DNA of 31,270 bases, taken from positions 1 through 31,270 of the IMG/VR virus record IMGVR_UViG_3300030328_003716. One strand, written 5' to 3'. Shown here in pieces: positions 16,701 through 24,863 of the stretch. The notes under the pieces are model-generated. The model saw only the letters and a list, made by a program, of their open reading frames with translations, had not been told where the DNA came from and did no database searches. The DNA comes from a virus. The translations under genes and the position numbers were made by a program. Position 1 is the first letter of the stretch; every line of letters begins with the position of its first letter.

Positions 16701-19700
16701 AGATTAAATAGATTACCTGAAGAATTATTTGGAAAAGTTAGCACAGGTGAATTAAGTCTAGCTAAAGCATTGGCTCTTGGATCGGCTGAAGGAGTAAATC
16801 CAGAAGCCATCATGGATATTTATAAGCTTGCAGTAAAACAAAGATGGTCAATTGGAAGGATTGAACAAGCTATTGTCATGGCAAGAAGTGCCACCGTAGG
16901 AGTAGAGGAAGGTGTATTTCCTGAATTAAGTTCTTACTTTAAGCAATCTAATATTAAGCAGTTATTAACTGTTAGAACTGAAGTTGTTAAACAGTTGAAA
17001 GTAAGAATTAAAGCATTAGCTCCTGCTACTAGACTTGAGCAAGCGCAGTTACTAGAAGGAGTTGAAGGAACAAATATTAATATTCAAGGAAGCAAAGAGC
17101 AACGAATGGCTACACAGGCTGTTCTCAATGTTTTCAACAGAGTGGCAGGTCTTGAAGGACCAGTAACCAATATTCTTACTGATATTGCAGCAAACTTAAA
17201 AGGTAATAATGCTTCTAAATTAGTGAAAGAAAGCTTGGTCGAGCTTGAAGAAGCAATCCTACAGGAATCTAATGTTCAAACTAATATCCCAAGAGGTGAG
17301 TATAACGAAGCAGTTACAAATCAAATTTCAAATATAGCGGAAAAGACTGATGCTTTATCTAATAAAGTTATTGAAGAAACTTTACCAAAGAGAAAGCCTG
17401 AACTTCCTGAGTTAATTAGAGATCAACAGAAATTTGATGAGACATTTCCAGCGGAAAAGAAAGACAGCATAACAAATCAATTAGATAAGGATGGAGCAAT
17501 AACAAGTGATCCACGACCAATTGACTCCACTCCTCCTTCCACTCGTGTTACTAAAACAAAAATTCGGCCTGAGATAATTAAAGCTATTAAAGAAGATCCA
17601 AGGGGATGGCTTGGTGATGATGATATATGGGGAGAAGTTCCTGTTAAGGATCAAACAGTTGAGGTAGAAGCAGAAGAAGTTCCAATATCTGAGATTCAAA
17701 AGCTTTTAACAGAACGTCCAAATGAAATTCCTGTAGAAGATCTTGAGCCAGTCACTACATCTTTGTCAAAAGTAGATCCTAAAACTCCTCTTGATTTATT
17801 GATTAGATCTGCACCTGATAGTCAACAAGCATCAATAGCTATAAATAGGCTTGTTGATTCTTTTGAAAAATTTGCTGATGCTAGAGAAGCAGAGGGTAGA
17901 GGATTCGGTCCAATTGATACTGTAGGAGATTTTATTAATCTATTGAATATAGGAAGAGTTGCTATAGAAGAAGGAACACAGAAAGGTTTAAGAGATATAA
18001 AGACAGCAGATAGATTTGGAAGATTAGCTGCACCTTATGTTCAGAAAGCAGGTAAGGTCTTTCTAGAAAGAGCTATTGATGATATTGAAAAGGTTCAAAT
18101 ATATACAAAGGCTTTGCAATATGAGATAGGTAAGATTGGTAAAGGGATTGAAAAAAAGATTTTAGATGCAGGGAAAGAAGCGGATCGGGAACTAGCCAAT
18201 ATAGATAATTGGGAAGATTCAAAAATCATTGCAGCGGTATTTAATCGTATAGGACTGAAAGATAAAGGTGAGTTATTAATGCCAACAAAACGACCTACAT
18301 TTGCGATGAGCTCTATGGGTAAGAACTGGGCTGGTAAGTCTGCTCCTACCTATAGCAAGATGAAAATCAAGTGGGAATCAGATGTAGATAAAGCTATTTA
18401 TATAGCAACAAATCCTAAGAGAAGTAAGAGTCCTGATGATAAATGGTGGTATTGGTTGACAGCAGAACTAGGAATTCCAGAAGATGAAATTATTGATATA
18501 GGAATATTAATTAGAAATGAATTGAAAGAGAATTATGAAGCAGGAAGTACGTGGACTGTTAAAGATACTGACGCATGGAAGTTTGGTGGTAATACAGAAT
18601 TTATGACCTTTGATATTGAAGATGCAAGATTAAAAGAACTTATTGAAAAAATAGACGAGGATCTACTTCGTAAATATCTTGATATTACTGACGCTAAAGA
18701 TCCAGGTGATTTGCTTGCAAAATTTAAAGAGAGATTCACTCAAGACTATTTGGATTTATTCCCAGTAAAAGGATATGGAGATGCAACTATTGGATCTAGA
18801 TTTGCGGGCCCACTTCAAAGTTTTGCAGAACAAGAAGCTTTAATTAGACAGGCCAGAAGAATATTTCCAGCAGGTAAGATTGAGTTTCCTTTTGAATTAT
18901 ATGGAAAAGTTGGAGATAGACAGGCATCAGTACATCCAAATCTTAAGGGTATGGAAGGTAAATTTGTTCCTATAAAAGGAGCTTATGAACCAGATCCAAG
19001 AGGAGCAGCACATGATTTAATTCGTGTTGCTCAATCATATGGTGCAGTACCTGCAAGTTTCAGTGAGAAGTTCTGGACTGTTACTCATGAAGCTGTTCAT
19101 GGCGTTTTCCGCAGATTTTATACAAGGGCAGATGCTGAACTTCTTCTTAAGGGAGAAAAACATTTAAGAGAGATAGCAGCAATTGCGGCTCCACATAAGA
19201 AACAAGCTATTTTAAGTGGTGAAGAAGGATTTGGTGAGGTCGTTTCTTACGCTGCAATGGCATGGCATAAAGTTAAGAATCAATATCTATTACCAAAGAA
19301 AGACGTTACATGGGCACAGCCTTTACAAAAATTAGAGCAAGTTGTTAATACAGTTAAAAGATGGCTTGGAAGGAAAGGATATAAGACATGGGAAGAATTA
19401 TTTGAGGCTACTGTTTCTGGTGAATTTGCAACTGTTAGAGAGCGAGGATTGTTTGGTCCAGTTGCAGGGCCTAATCAGATGAGAATTGGCAGAGATATGT
19501 ATCACTTTGGAGCGATGAGTAGAAAGGTAACTGAAGATGTCGATTTTCTACCTGCCTTTGAAGAAGTTAACCCTGAAGATTTCCAAGCAAGATTGGGTTC
19601 TTTAAGACAACAAATGAATAAAGGTTCAGTAACATTATTAGATTTAATGATGTCTGAGCAAAGGAGACTTATTAGTAGAGGTAAGAATAGTAAAGGGCAA

Positions 19701-22700
19701 TACTCTCCATCTATTCCTGGTAAAAGATTATATGTACCCTTAAATGAAGAAGGAATTATTTTATCTAGTAAAATCGTTGAAGATCAAATTAAAGATTTAG
19801 TAGGTGATCGTATTCAAAGGACTGGAATACCTGCACAAAATAGTTCAAGAATTTTACATGCGGCTAAGGAGTTATTGATAGGGAATGAAATGGCTACAGA
19901 GAAGATTATTAATTTATGGGAAAAGGCTAGAGGTGGGGATATAAGATCAGCCGATGAATTAATTACAACAGTTGCAATTGGTGTTCTTCGAGATCAGAAT
20001 CAATTAGCAATTAAAGAATTATCAGTTGAATTTAAAGGAATAAATGATGGAGAAATACCAATAGAAGTAAAAGCAGAATTAGGTAGTAAGCTAACAGCTC
20101 TATGGACAAACCAACTTGTTTTAAATCGTACATGGGAACAGATCACAAGAAAATGGGGACAAATAGGTAAAGCAACACAACTTGAATTTGATACTGAGAA
20201 TTTAACTTTACAAAGTAATACTTCATTGAATAAATATGTACCAGAAGAACTTGCAGAGAAAGTATTAACAGATGGATTAACAGTAGAAAATGGTCCTTTT
20301 GGTGCTGGAATCTATTTCACAACAGATACTGATGCTTCTTTAGGTACAATAGTTAAAGGACAATTACCAAAGGACATTGTTATTCTTGATTTAGTTGCAA
20401 GTAATAAATCCTTATCACAATTGTTGGAAGAAATAGGAGTTAATCCTGTCGTTGCAAAGTCTGGTTTAGACAAAGAACAAGCTTTAGCTCTTCAGAATTA
20501 TGTTTTAGAGAAAGGATATGATGGTATTAGATTACCAACAGATTTAAGTCAAGTTAACATTGGAGATCAAATAGTTTTCTATGATGTTAATGCTGCGAAT
20601 AGAACAATTGGATCAGGTGCTGCGACTCCACCATCAAAAGGAGGATCTGTTACTACTGAAGTAGTAGGGGAAAATGATTATAGAACATTTGTTAATAAGA
20701 CAATTATGGAGGCAGGTAGCTTATTGGAAAGCAAGCTTGAGCCTGGAATCGTAGATGCAATTAATCGTGGAGAGTTAACAGTTCGAGCTGAGTTATTGTT
20801 AGACGAATTAGCTGAAACTGCTTTTGAGATTAATGGTTTACCTATAAAAGATCAGAAGTTCTATGTAAAAGATGTTAGTGATTTAATGTCAAATATTCCT
20901 GATGGGACTGGATGGCAGAGAACAATTGCAGATATTAGAAGAAGTGCATTGTTCTTGAATCTGTCAACATGGGGCAAAGTTTTCCTTGGCGGTACAACAA
21001 GGATGTTAGGTATGCCTATATCTAGATATGTTGGGAATGGACATCTGGCTAAAAAAGCAGAAGCAAAAGGAAACTATTTTGAGGCAACATCAGCACGAAT
21101 AAGACAGCAGATAGATAAGGAATTATGGAGAATGATGATAGATGAAATCCCCAACGCACTTCGACTATCTAATAAATCTTGGAAAGTGGCAGAGGTACTA
21201 GTTGCGCCAGGAATGCAACATTTCCAAGATGCCAAGGTTAAACAATTTGGAGGAGTGGATGAGCTTGGAAATAAATTAACAGAAGAACAATTTAAGATGG
21301 CAGGAGAGAATAGAGCAATTGAAAAAATAACAAGGAGAGGTCCACAATGGTTTGAAAAACCAACTGCTAACCCTATTGCTTTAGCAGTTAGAGCATTGAA
21401 TAAGTTTGGACCTACTCGTTTTATTTATCAAGCAGGTGCACGTAGAGGCTTAAGTGCTATTGATACTTTTGTTAGTGGAATAGTAGGACCAGCAACAGAA
21501 AGAGCACGTTTATTAGATATGGAATTACATTCAATGAGAGCAAAAGGGCAGATTATTGATCAAAAGTTACTGAACCTAGCCTTAGAAAAGGTCAAGAAGA
21601 AGATGAAACAAACTTGGGTCGATATGATTGTTAATGGTGAAAGGATTGAAGATGCTTATTTAGATAGTCCTTCTGCGCAGAACTGGATAAGTTATGTAAA
21701 TATGACAGATAAAATAAAGGTTGGACCTGAGAAAAGAACTTGGCAATATGGCTTGAGAAAAGCACAAGAACTAGGAATTGATTCGACAAGTGAACAGATT
21801 AGATATGCAGAAGAATTTACTAAAACTAGAATTAATCCTGAAAATGTTTATTCAGGTAGGGGTTCAAACATAGTTAATGCTGGATTCCATCAAGCAAGAA
21901 ATCTTGTTAATCTTCCATCCGAAATCATATCTTCTATAGAACAGAAATTCCCAATAACAGGAGCTGTAATTCCTACGAACAGAACAAACTTAAATATATT
22001 TAAAGCACTTATAAGATATACAGGACAAGGACAACATTTAATAGATACTGCATGGAGAGATATTAATCATGAAGATCCTAATATTGTAGCGAATGCACTT
22101 GGAGAATATTCAATTGGAGCACTCATGTTATCGACAGGAGTTCTAATGCAAGTTGCTGGATTTGAATTTAGTGGCCCATCTCCTACTGATTACAGAGAAA
22201 GAAAGCACAATGAGATGATTGGTAAGCCACCTCATTCAGTAAGAGCAAAATTACCTTGGGGTGGTCATGGTCCTTGGGTGAACATATCAGCCTTTGATAC
22301 TGCTGCTCCTATCATGGGGATTATTGGTAGTTACATTTATCATATAAATAGAATTCCTGTTAAAGATTTAACTGAGGACAATGATGATCTGACAATGCTA
22401 ATGGGAGTTCATATGGCTGCTATAAGAAATGCGTTAGGAGATGCAACTCTTCAACAGATGACAAGAGGCGCATTGGAATCATTGACTGATATGTTGGATT
22501 TAGCGGAGGGTATGTTAGGTGAAGGTGGAGAAGAGATTCGTGGTGCGAGAACTCCTCAGGGGTACGCTCTTGAACAATTATTTGTAGGTGGTTCTACTCC
22601 TGTCTTTGTGAATCAGGCAAAAATTGCAGTCGATCCAAATAAAAGGCAGATCAATGAAAGTAATTTACCTGGTCCATTAGCAACATTAGAAAATACTCTT

Positions 22701-23351
22701 AATGGAATATGTGCAAAATTACCTTATTGTTCACTAACTCAACCATTAGTTTTACATCAAATAACTGGTGATCCAATAGTTGTTGAGGGACATTTAGGAT
22801 CAGGTCTAACTCAACATCTATGGGACCCATTCAAAATAGTTAATGGAGTACTTAATCCTTTAAATGCTTTCAAAGTAAGGACTGGATCAACAGATATAGT
22901 TGATGAAGAAATGGCAAGACTTCAAGGGCAAGGTGCTCAATTTATTATTTGGGATAGAAGAGTATTAGGAATCAAAGGAATGGTATTGAATACAAAAGAA
23001 TTAAATGAATTAATTGAGATTGGCACTAAAGAAGTGAAGAATGAATATGGTCTTAACTTGCATGAAGAATTAACAAGAATCATTAGTGAGTCGAAAACAT
23101 ATCAAGCATTACCTGAAATGGGCGTAAGTGATGAGAGAGCAAACATTCATACAAGAGGTTCAAGAGTTGAGTACTTATATAAAACAATTGATGTCTATAA
23201 ACTTAAAGCAGTTGAGATCTTCCTACAAAGACACCCTAAGTATCAGGATCTAATAGAACAAAGAGATCAACTACGATTTGAAAGGAATCAAATGTCTGAC
23301 AATCTTGGACCACAGAGTAACCTAGAAGCATGGAGGTCTCTCGTTTCTTAA
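13752..23351 (+). CDS. 16: Giant gp16-like ejected internal core protein with embedded ParB-like, zincin and ART-like domains
   Basis: A 3199-aa protein in the gp16 position, about 2.4 times the length of T7 gp16 (1318 aa). Rough domain order: an acidic N-terminus (1-70); a hydrophobic patch (MLAIIAVVMI, about 490-500); a coiled coil (about 768-808); a ParB/Srx-like motif YIVDGHNRLDLAKRSG with following helices (about 825-1010); a Lys/Glu-rich region; a segment SDVDKAIYIATNPKRSKSPD (about 1543-1562) like those of large polyvalent proteins; a zincin motif HEAVH (1779-1783) with EEGFGE (1824-1829); an ART-like stretch GPFGAGIYFTT (from 2181) to GYDGI (from 2255) and QIVFYD; and a C-terminal region with hydrophobic helices (about 2780-2865), presumably the virion and membrane-tube part. 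No transglycosylase motif was seen at its N-terminus. Position and ejection role are well supported; domain activities are inference. Confidence 0.88.
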   Translation: MAEGTQAVQEENWVSFPEGEIPSEIQSVTKEGEESSDDWGDVDDLAPKPINVNFEEQPDEPTSGAGSIPFDASPDLSLDLFNKPENYFKSFGEGVELNTGFLSDEKFLSDQYKIDNIDYELYQIDQELQIPEEIKGTKLEETIRQQQEYLKRHPDLQDAVIKATNSSETGQFDPIQFVQDESIPWQIRAKMYNLLNNRLSEDNDILTEDSFRGALIRFGANFQSSGLSFVSNITTNLAQLIAKKEGYGLELSKDKYQVIPSGDSRIEGLELAPNPADFHYVNQRVGEPNPWWVNAVSAMGPGGSFTGRDFGKGIPQIPYLDSEGNPYYLTQAAISEKLGLDEDATAQALWEQGVWPLALEFTNEVTGEKVILNPVKPGELHTERSEHISGKYFDGGAGSILPQNQNILNEKYRGLNVTYGEDGELESVIYNGREYLTARQQDLYGTDISVYDPFGLEGQIQGVPSIDANGPLDPRFYQKGFEELIPGMAPHMLAIIAVVMITKGKVASLPGTAAGARLQATGAQQLAKGFTLKGLRNWTLGGLGKGAGENAIASFVVEAASYNRETGNAVDALVQVFPELESNVTEIFRSNEIDSNNTAFWRTIGVNEGLFGIPFGSLLEVLTAGGGAGLKGLKSSGIPFDPKLWRDLGLDFNIAALTKLAELDVMGKAYQFDALNLKLNILKTFTEEGKIDWGKENLGFRLPARSGANDWGPGGRWTNWINQKQATGEIREPLYPSGYEEQQILNVDQQPESSPTLDRQDLIDFNISNQKDLITSIKATEENIEKITTELQGSINKLNEALARANETSTPIDRTINTEFGIDESLSKPLPGEVSDVPLDEISTAPQYFQVKESGVGQVEGVSGSLKGAETFEPELAGIITLWRDTGGTIGDPGRVYIVDGHNRLDLAKRSGNKTILSRFINVKTWQEARSKAALINIAGTQSLKGSIESLDIAKFLRDDNFTLNDLAARGINLQNRLVAEAVRLNRLPEELFGKVSTGELSLAKALALGSAEGVNPEAIMDIYKLAVKQRWSIGRIEQAIVMARSATVGVEEGVFPELSSYFKQSNIKQLLTVRTEVVKQLKVRIKALAPATRLEQAQLLEGVEGTNINIQGSKEQRMATQAVLNVFNRVAGLEGPVTNILTDIAANLKGNNASKLVKESLVELEEAILQESNVQTNIPRGEYNEAVTNQISNIAEKTDALSNKVIEETLPKRKPELPELIRDQQKFDETFPAEKKDSITNQLDKDGAITSDPRPIDSTPPSTRVTKTKIRPEIIKAIKEDPRGWLGDDDIWGEVPVKDQTVEVEAEEVPISEIQKLLTERPNEIPVEDLEPVTTSLSKVDPKTPLDLLIRSAPDSQQASIAINRLVDSFEKFADAREAEGRGFGPIDTVGDFINLLNIGRVAIEEGTQKGLRDIKTADRFGRLAAPYVQKAGKVFLERAIDDIEKVQIYTKALQYEIGKIGKGIEKKILDAGKEADRELANIDNWEDSKIIAAVFNRIGLKDKGELLMPTKRPTFAMSSMGKNWAGKSAPTYSKMKIKWESDVDKAIYIATNPKRSKSPDDKWWYWLTAELGIPEDEIIDIGILIRNELKENYEAGSTWTVKDTDAWKFGGNTEFMTFDIEDARLKELIEKIDEDLLRKYLDITDAKDPGDLLAKFKERFTQDYLDLFPVKGYGDATIGSRFAGPLQSFAEQEALIRQARRIFPAGKIEFPFELYGKVGDRQASVHPNLKGMEGKFVPIKGAYEPDPRGAAHDLIRVAQSYGAVPASFSEKFWTVTHEAVHGVFRRFYTRADAELLLKGEKHLREIAAIAAPHKKQAILSGEEGFGEVVSYAAMAWHKVKNQYLLPKKDVTWAQPLQKLEQVVNTVKRWLGRKGYKTWEELFEATVSGEFATVRERGLFGPVAGPNQMRIGRDMYHFGAMSRKVTEDVDFLPAFEEVNPEDFQARLGSLRQQMNKGSVTLLDLMMSEQRRLISRGKNSKGQYSPSIPGKRLYVPLNEEGIILSSKIVEDQIKDLVGDRIQRTGIPAQNSSRILHAAKELLIGNEMATEKIINLWEKARGGDIRSADELITTVAIGVLRDQNQLAIKELSVEFKGINDGEIPIEVKAELGSKLTALWTNQLVLNRTWEQITRKWGQIGKATQLEFDTENLTLQSNTSLNKYVPEELAEKVLTDGLTVENGPFGAGIYFTTDTDASLGTIVKGQLPKDIVILDLVASNKSLSQLLEEIGVNPVVAKSGLDKEQALALQNYVLEKGYDGIRLPTDLSQVNIGDQIVFYDVNAANRTIGSGAATPPSKGGSVTTEVVGENDYRTFVNKTIMEAGSLLESKLEPGIVDAINRGELTVRAELLLDELAETAFEINGLPIKDQKFYVKDVSDLMSNIPDGTGWQRTIADIRRSALFLNLSTWGKVFLGGTTRMLGMPISRYVGNGHLAKKAEAKGNYFEATSARIRQQIDKELWRMMIDEIPNALRLSNKSWKVAEVLVAPGMQHFQDAKVKQFGGVDELGNKLTEEQFKMAGENRAIEKITRRGPQWFEKPTANPIALAVRALNKFGPTRFIYQAGARRGLSAIDTFVSGIVGPATERARLLDMELHSMRAKGQIIDQKLLNLALEKVKKKMKQTWVDMIVNGERIEDAYLDSPSAQNWISYVNMTDKIKVGPEKRTWQYGLRKAQELGIDSTSEQIRYAEEFTKTRINPENVYSGRGSNIVNAGFHQARNLVNLPSEIISSIEQKFPITGAVIPTNRTNLNIFKALIRYTGQGQHLIDTAWRDINHEDPNIVANALGEYSIGALMLSTGVLMQVAGFEFSGPSPTDYRERKHNEMIGKPPHSVRAKLPWGGHGPWVNISAFDTAAPIMGIIGSYIYHINRIPVKDLTEDNDDLTMLMGVHMAAIRNALGDATLQQMTRGALESLTDMLDLAEGMLGEGGEEIRGARTPQGYALEQLFVGGSTPVFVNQAKIAVDPNKRQINESNLPGPLATLENTLNGICAKLPYCSLTQPLVLHQITGDPIVVEGHLGSGLTQHLWDPFKIVNGVLNPLNAFKVRTGSTDIVDEEMARLQGQGAQFIIWDRRVLGIKGMVLNTKELNELIEIGTKEVKNEYGLNLHEELTRIISESKTYQALPEMGVSDERANIHTRGSRVEYLYKTIDVYKLKAVEIFLQRHPKYQDLIEQRDQLRFERNQMSDNLGPQSNLEAWRSLVS

Positions 23352-23357
23352 TTTCTT

Positions 23358-24857
23358 ATGCCTTACGCTTCCTGGACTGGTACTGGTGATGATACAACGA
23401 AGCAGTTTGCTGTTCCGTTTCCTTATGTAAAGAAGGATCACTTAGTAGTCACAATTAACTATATAGCTACTACTGCTTATAGCTGGGTGAATTCTTCAAC
23501 TATTGCGTTCGATACTTTAAGTGCAGATACTTCTACACAAAAAGCATCAGGTGCTCCAAAGCAAGGATTTCCAATCATTATTAAAAGAGGTACAAGTTTA
23601 GGTTCAGCGCTTGTTGATTTTGTAGATGGATCAACTCTTACTGCTAATGATTTAGATACAGCAAATCTTCAGCTTTTATATGCAACACAAGAACTAGACG
23701 ATACTGTTAATGCTGGTGTTGCTTGGTCGCCTCAAGGTTTAGATGCTAATAACCAGCCTGTTATTAATGTCCAAAATCCAATTAATGCACAAGATGCTGC
23801 AACAAAAACTTATGTTGACTCAGCTATAACTCCAGTCGTTAACTCCTTAAACACAGATACTTTCAAGAAAGATGGAAGCGTTGCAGCTACTGGTAATTTT
23901 GCTTTAGGAAGTAATCGTATAACAGGTCTAGCTAATCCAGTTGATGCACAAGACGCTGTAACAAAAGCACATTATGACGCTGGCATTGGTACAGCAGCAG
24001 CCTCTGCAACGGCAGCATCTAACAGTGCAACTGCTTCTGCGGCTTCGGCAACTGACTCGTCAACTTCTGCGACCTTAGCCAATAGCTATAAAAATGCAGC
24101 TTTAGCTGTCGCAAGAAAAACACATATGTATGGATTCAAGAGAAATGCAGCAGGAAATTTATTATTGGATTACAGCACTGAAGTAGAGAAAGATAATGTT
24201 GTTTATAAACAGAATGATTATATATATAAAAATTCAAATCATGCTTTCATTGGATTCAATGATTTGTTTTATTCAGGAGCATCACCTTTAATTACTAGCA
24301 CCTTAGCTGCTACTGGATATGGTGAAGCGAAATGGGGGGCAGATGGGCCACCATTAAAGATATGGCTAGACAACGATGGTCATTTAAAAATGTTATTAAA
24401 TTATGATCAGACTAATCAAGCAGGGGATGACTTAGGAGATGATTATACAGAAGCATATGGAACTATTGATTGTAGTTCTACAGCCAAACAATACTATTCA
24501 ATAGATCATCCTGCTGATGTAGATGTATTAACATTATCGAATCATACTGCTGCTTGTACTGTAATTATTGAACAAGATACAAGGGCAGGGAAATCACCAC
24601 TAAAAGATTTTAGAGCTTTCTTTGTTACAGCAGGAAACACAAGAGCACAAGCTGATGTTTATATGGATGCCACTAATAAAATCACCTTCTCTGTTCCAGC
24701 ACCTGATTCATCCACACCTGCTAATGATTGGAAACATTTAGCAATAGAAGGATGGAGAGGCGCAGATAGTGATGCTGCCAATTCCTACGCTATGCTAGGC
24801 ACAGTTAAGAAATCTCCTTATCTTGGGGATTATTCGATTAGAGTTACCACTCCTTAA
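23358..24857 (+). CDS. 17: Tail fibre protein with T7 gp17-type N-terminal attachment domain
   Basis: A 499-aa protein. Residues 1 to about 120 (MPYASWTGTGDDTTKQFAVPFPYV, IIIKRGTSLGSALVDFVDGSTLTANDLDTANLQLLYATQELDD) form the conserved domain that fixes T7-type fibres to the tail nozzle (Phage_T7_tail family). Then come two similar segments, NPINAQDAATKTYVDSAI and NPVDAQDAVTKAHYDAGI, an Ala/Ser/Thr-rich helical stretch (about residues 212-250), and a C-terminal part unlike T7 gp17, which should bind receptor or a further adhesin. It lies six bases after gp16. The next gene, a propeller protein, may be its receptor-binding partner. Confidence 0.92.
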   Translation: MPYASWTGTGDDTTKQFAVPFPYVKKDHLVVTINYIATTAYSWVNSSTIAFDTLSADTSTQKASGAPKQGFPIIIKRGTSLGSALVDFVDGSTLTANDLDTANLQLLYATQELDDTVNAGVAWSPQGLDANNQPVINVQNPINAQDAATKTYVDSAITPVVNSLNTDTFKKDGSVAATGNFALGSNRITGLANPVDAQDAVTKAHYDAGIGTAAASATAASNSATASAASATDSSTSATLANSYKNAALAVARKTHMYGFKRNAAGNLLLDYSTEVEKDNVVYKQNDYIYKNSNHAFIGFNDLFYSGASPLITSTLAATGYGEAKWGADGPPLKIWLDNDGHLKMLLNYDQTNQAGDDLGDDYTEAYGTIDCSSTAKQYYSIDHPADVDVLTLSNHTAACTVIIEQDTRAGKSPLKDFRAFFVTAGNTRAQADVYMDATNKITFSVPAPDSSTPANDWKHLAIEGWRGADSDAANSYAMLGTVKKSPYLGDYSIRVTTP

Positions 24858-24863
24858 CCCGCT

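Noticed and set aside
15473-18739. Minus-strand ORFs of 68-79 codons inside gp16
   Set aside because: Low-complexity Ser/Leu/Asn products that mirror gp16 codon bias; no start signals or motifs.
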